Source of the DNA: Novipirellula herctigrandis
GTDB lineage: Bacteria; Planctomycetota; Planctomycetia; Pirellulales; Pirellulaceae
Assembly: GCA_007859835.1 (NCBI GenBank)
Contig: SJPJ01000001.1
Coordinates: 533,134 to 597,133, forward strand
Length of the DNA: 64,000 bases
Direction: 5' to 3'
Below the pieces are notes generated by a model. That model had not been told where the DNA came from, made no database searches, and saw nothing but the letters and a program-made list of their open reading frames with translations. The position numbers were made by a program, and so were the translations under genes. This document shows positions 61,665-64,000 of the stretch, piece after piece. The first letter of the stretch is position 1. Every line of letters starts with the position of its first letter.

Positions 61665-63779
61665 TTATCGAAGCAACGAGAGGACGTTTTGTGGATTCTG
61701 ATTGGCCATCGACAATACGTTGGTACCCGATTGAGTCAGAATTTGAGCACGTGTCAGTGCTGCCGATTCTTGTGCGAAGTCGGCGTCACGAATCGAGCTT
61801 TCTGCTTCTTGCAGGTTAGCAACGGTATCTTTCAAACTGACCATATTGCTTTCCAAAGTCGTTGCTTGGAATGCACCAAGACGACCGCGAAGGCCAGTCA
61901 CTTGGTCAATCGCTTGCGTCACGATTTCGGCTGCTGCGTTTGCATCATTCGAAAGCGATGCACTGCCACCACTACCGAGTTGGAACAATTTACCAGCGGT
62001 TCCGCCCAGACGAGCCGAGCTGACACTGCCGATACCAATACGAGCTTGTTGGTTGCTGACGACGTCGGCACCAAGTTGGAACAAGGCACCACCACCGGTG
62101 ATCGAGAAAGTCGACGTATCGGTTTGATCCGCTTCCAATTCAAGCTGGACATCCAAAGTCGCCGTGTTGAGCGAAATCTTGTTGCCCTTGGTTGTTGCTT
62201 CGCGACCGTTGATCGACGCTTTCACGTCGGTACCAACCGATCGGGCACCGTTGGCAAAATTTCCACCGGCACCTTCTTGAATCACGCGAAGGTCAACCAC
62301 ACTGTCGCGGCCGTATTCGGTGCTGCGAAGTTCAAGCTGCGTTCCGTCAGCAGCCGCTTCAATACCAGTTGCATCTTTCACCAAGTTGATTTGCGAAACA
62401 AGTTGGTCGAGCGTTGTACCCGCCGAAACGTTGAACACTTCCGAGCCGTTTGTACCGCTGAGTTCAAAGACCACGTCGGCTTGAACACCCGCAAGCAATT
62501 CGTCGGTACCACCGGCTAGGTTGGTGATCGTTGGGTTCGCATAGGCGGCATTGTTAGCATCAAAATCGGGTAACGCACCCGTTTTAACAGCACTGAAGTC
62601 CGCCAGATCGTCAATGGCAGTCGTCACAGCATCAAGATCCACGACATCCGTGTCTTCGACAGTTACCGTCAATGTATTGGTACCACTATCGAAAGCCGCA
62701 GTCGGCGTCGTCGTGCCATCGGCCTCGACCCATGTAATCGTTCCATTGAACGCGTCGTCTTCGAGCGTGCTAGTAATATCGATCGCAGCCGTATCATTGA
62801 TTGCTGCGGCTCCCGAAGCAAACGTTCCGGCAGTCGGGTCGGCATCGGTGCCGGCGACATTGACCGCGCCAATGCTAGCGAAAGCAATGTCGGCGTGAGC
62901 AGCTAAATCGGTCGCGGCCGTTGCTAATGTCTCACCCTCTTCAAGAGTGATCGTAACCGTGCCGGTTCCAGTATCATCAATCGCGATCGATGAATTCGTG
63001 CCGTTGGCGACCGTATCGATTACGACAGCGTATCCGTTAAAAGCGTCATCAGCGTACGAACCACCGGATTTAGCAGTCAATGTGAAGTCGCCCGCACCGC
63101 CAGTTGAGATCGTACCCGTCGTCGATTGTACAGCAGGCGTTGCTTCTTTCGAGAATTCGATTTTGCCGGTGGCCTGAACACCATCAACGGCGCCAGCGGT
63201 GGCACGGAAACCTTCGATATCGACGCTGGCTTTCGTTGCAGCTTCGGAGATGTCGACGGTCACGTCAACGCTACCAGTCGCACCAAGGTTTGCTTGGTCA
63301 ATTTGCAACGTCTTAATGTTGGTTGCGTTCGTGCCGCTTTTGGTGATAAAGTCAAGGCCGCCATCAAGTAGTTTCCGGCCTTGGAAAGTCGTGGTTTGAG
63401 CAATACGGTTGATCGCTTCCAGCGACGAGTCAACCTGCAACTGGTTCGCCGCAACTTCGTCGTCACTCAGTGCACCCGTATTAGCCGCTTCGACAACCAA
63501 GCCACGGACGTCGCTGAGAAGCGAGCTGACCTGACCAAGAGCACTATCGGCAGTCGTGATAATTTGATTTGCACGATTAGTATTACTGATCGCTTTGTTG
63601 AAGCTACCGATTTCACTTCTCAGTGCTTCACTTGCAATCAAACCAGCAGGGTCATCTTTACCGCTGTTAATACGGAGACCAGTGCTCAAACGTGTTAGGG
63701 CGGTTTGCAAGTCGTTGTTGTTTTGGTTCAAACGGTTTTGAGCAACAAGCGACGAGACGTTAGTATTAATTCTAGTCAT
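61665..63779 (-). CDS. fliC: Flagellin
   Basis: 704 residues, larger than the ~500 of E. coli FliC. The conserved N-terminal D0/D1 region (1-~145) reads MTRINTNVSSLVAQNRLNQN, ALTRLSTGLRINSGKDDPAGL and ANTGALSDDEVAANQLQVDSSLEAINRIAQTTTFQGRKLLDG. The C-terminal D1/D0 (~600-704) has TQAIDQVTGLRGRLGAFQ, ESSIRDADFAQESAALTRAQIL and SMANQNPQNVLSLLR. The middle ~450 residues are Ala/Thr/Asp-rich D2/D3 domains with no cysteine, plus a flagellin_IN-like segment (ELSGTNGSEVFNVSAGTTLDQLVSQINL). AAAGGG precedes the ATG. It starts a fliC-fliD-fliS series. Confidence 0.96.
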   Translation of the reverse strand: MTRINTNVSSLVAQNRLNQNNNDLQTALTRLSTGLRINSGKDDPAGLIASEALRSEIGSFNKAISNTNRANQIITTADSALGQVSSLLSDVRGLVVEAANTGALSDDEVAANQLQVDSSLEAINRIAQTTTFQGRKLLDGGLDFITKSGTNATNIKTLQIDQANLGATGSVDVTVDISEAATKASVDIEGFRATAGAVDGVQATGKIEFSKEATPAVQSTTGTISTGGAGDFTLTAKSGGSYADDAFNGYAVVIDTVANGTNSSIAIDDTGTGTVTITLEEGETLATAATDLAAHADIAFASIGAVNVAGTDADPTAGTFASGAAAINDTAAIDITSTLEDDAFNGTITWVEADGTTTPTAAFDSGTNTLTVTVEDTDVVDLDAVTTAIDDLADFSAVKTGALPDFDANNAAYANPTITNLAGGTDELLAGVQADVVFELSGTNGSEVFNVSAGTTLDQLVSQINLVKDATGIEAAADGTQLELRSTEYGRDSVVDLRVIQEGAGGNFANGARSVGTDVKASINGREATTKGNKISLNTATLDVQLELEADQTDTSTFSITGGGALFQLGADVVSNQQARIGIGSVSSARLGGTAGKLFQLGSGGSASLSNDANAAAEIVTQAIDQVTGLRGRLGAFQATTLESNMVSLKDTVANLQEAESSIRDADFAQESAALTRAQILTQSGTNVLSMANQNPQNVLSLLR

Positions 63780-63942
63780 GGTTTGATAAACCCTTTATTT
63801 TGTGCGGCGAATCGCTAATTTAAATTTGGATCCGGCCGCGACGGACCGGCGAAACAGACGCTGCCCGATTTGTGTGGCCGAACGTCGGTCACTCGTAGTT
63901 TGGTAGGCTTATTCGTCTTAAGTAACATCGGTCATTAATATG

Positions 63943-63950
63943 CTATCGAC
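63943..63950 (-). promoter_or_regulatory. Possible sigma-28 -10 element upstream of fliC
   Basis: GTCGATAG on the minus strand resembles the sigma-28 -10 box GCCGATAA at six of eight positions. It lies about 165 bases upstream of the fliC start. The matching -35 (TAAA-type) is poor, so this is a weak candidate. Confidence 0.25.
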
Positions 63951-64000
63951 ACAAAATCTAATGAGAATTTGTGCTGCTTCTCCCGATTGGGGGCAACAGA

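Overview
The window looks like chromosomal DNA of an aerobic planctomycete of the Pirellulaceae (Rhodopirellula-like). This rests on gene families typical of that group: a DUF1501 / DUF1549-DUF1553 / PPC-domain operon, a giant secreted protein with a conserved N-terminal LEARRLLAA motif and a C-terminal dockerin, a PEP-CTERM protein, a DUF1080 lamin-G-like protein, a TIGR03032 protein, J-like proteins beginning MFDPLHKWLGIPPSEQPPNHYRLLG, and large PQQ-type propellers. The assignment comes from family content, not from a search. No tRNA, rRNA, IS element, prophage or CRISPR array is visible.

Layout. (i) 1-10,798, minus strand: an energy-conservation operon in the transcription order rnfB - PFOR - rnfC - rnfD - rnfG - rnfE - rnfA - NqrM-like Cys-rich membrane protein, then a possible FAD/NAD(P) reductase cut by the window edge. 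The junctions from PFOR through rnfA are tight (ATGA or GTGA stop/start overlaps, or gaps of a few bases). A giant pyruvate:ferredoxin oxidoreductase with its own C-terminal ferredoxin-like domain is embedded in an Rnf ion-pumping ferredoxin:NAD+ oxidoreductase cluster. Pyruvate-derived electrons could therefore pass directly to Rnf. (ii) 11.5-14.4 kb, plus: an isolated TssB-TssC (contractile sheath) fusion and a PEP-CTERM protein. (iii) 14.5-17.5 kb, minus: pntAB, the proton-translocating transhydrogenase. (iv) 17.8-21.7 kb: DUF1080 protein, TauE/SafE exporter, a small Gly-rich secreted protein and a TIGR03032 protein. (v) 22-24.6 kb: flgL and fliW. (vi) 24.9-34.4 kb: a 3,160-residue multidomain secreted protein with a metalloprotease motif. 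(vii) 34.5-38.6 kb: a CYTH enzyme and a pair made of a J-like/GYF membrane protein and an Hsp70 lacking the C-terminal lid. (viii) 38.7-46.4 kb, minus: Rrf2 regulator, a triple RidA/chorismatase-like protein, DUF1549-DUF1553, DUF1501 and PPC proteins. (ix) 46.7-49 kb: a nucleotide-sugar dehydrogenase and epimerase pair. (x) 49-57.6 kb: an S9 peptidase, a very large PQQ-propeller/TPR protein and a double-thioredoxin protein. (xi) 58.1-63.8 kb, minus: fliC - fliD - fliS.

How the genes work together. Rnf, PFOR and PntAB together balance ferredoxin, NADH, NADPH and the ion gradient. FlgL, FliD, FliC, FliS and FliW are the filament-side flagellar set; FlgL and FliD carry the same repeated insertion module. 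Intergenic spaces hold several short tandem arrays (15-20 bp units), mostly between operons, plus a few terminator-like hairpins.

Points most worth following: the PFOR-ferredoxin fusion inside the rnf operon with its NqrM-like partner; the orphan TssBC fusion; the RidA/chorismatase-like triple-module protein under a cysteine-bearing Rrf2 regulator; and the HPD-less J protein next to a lidless Hsp70.
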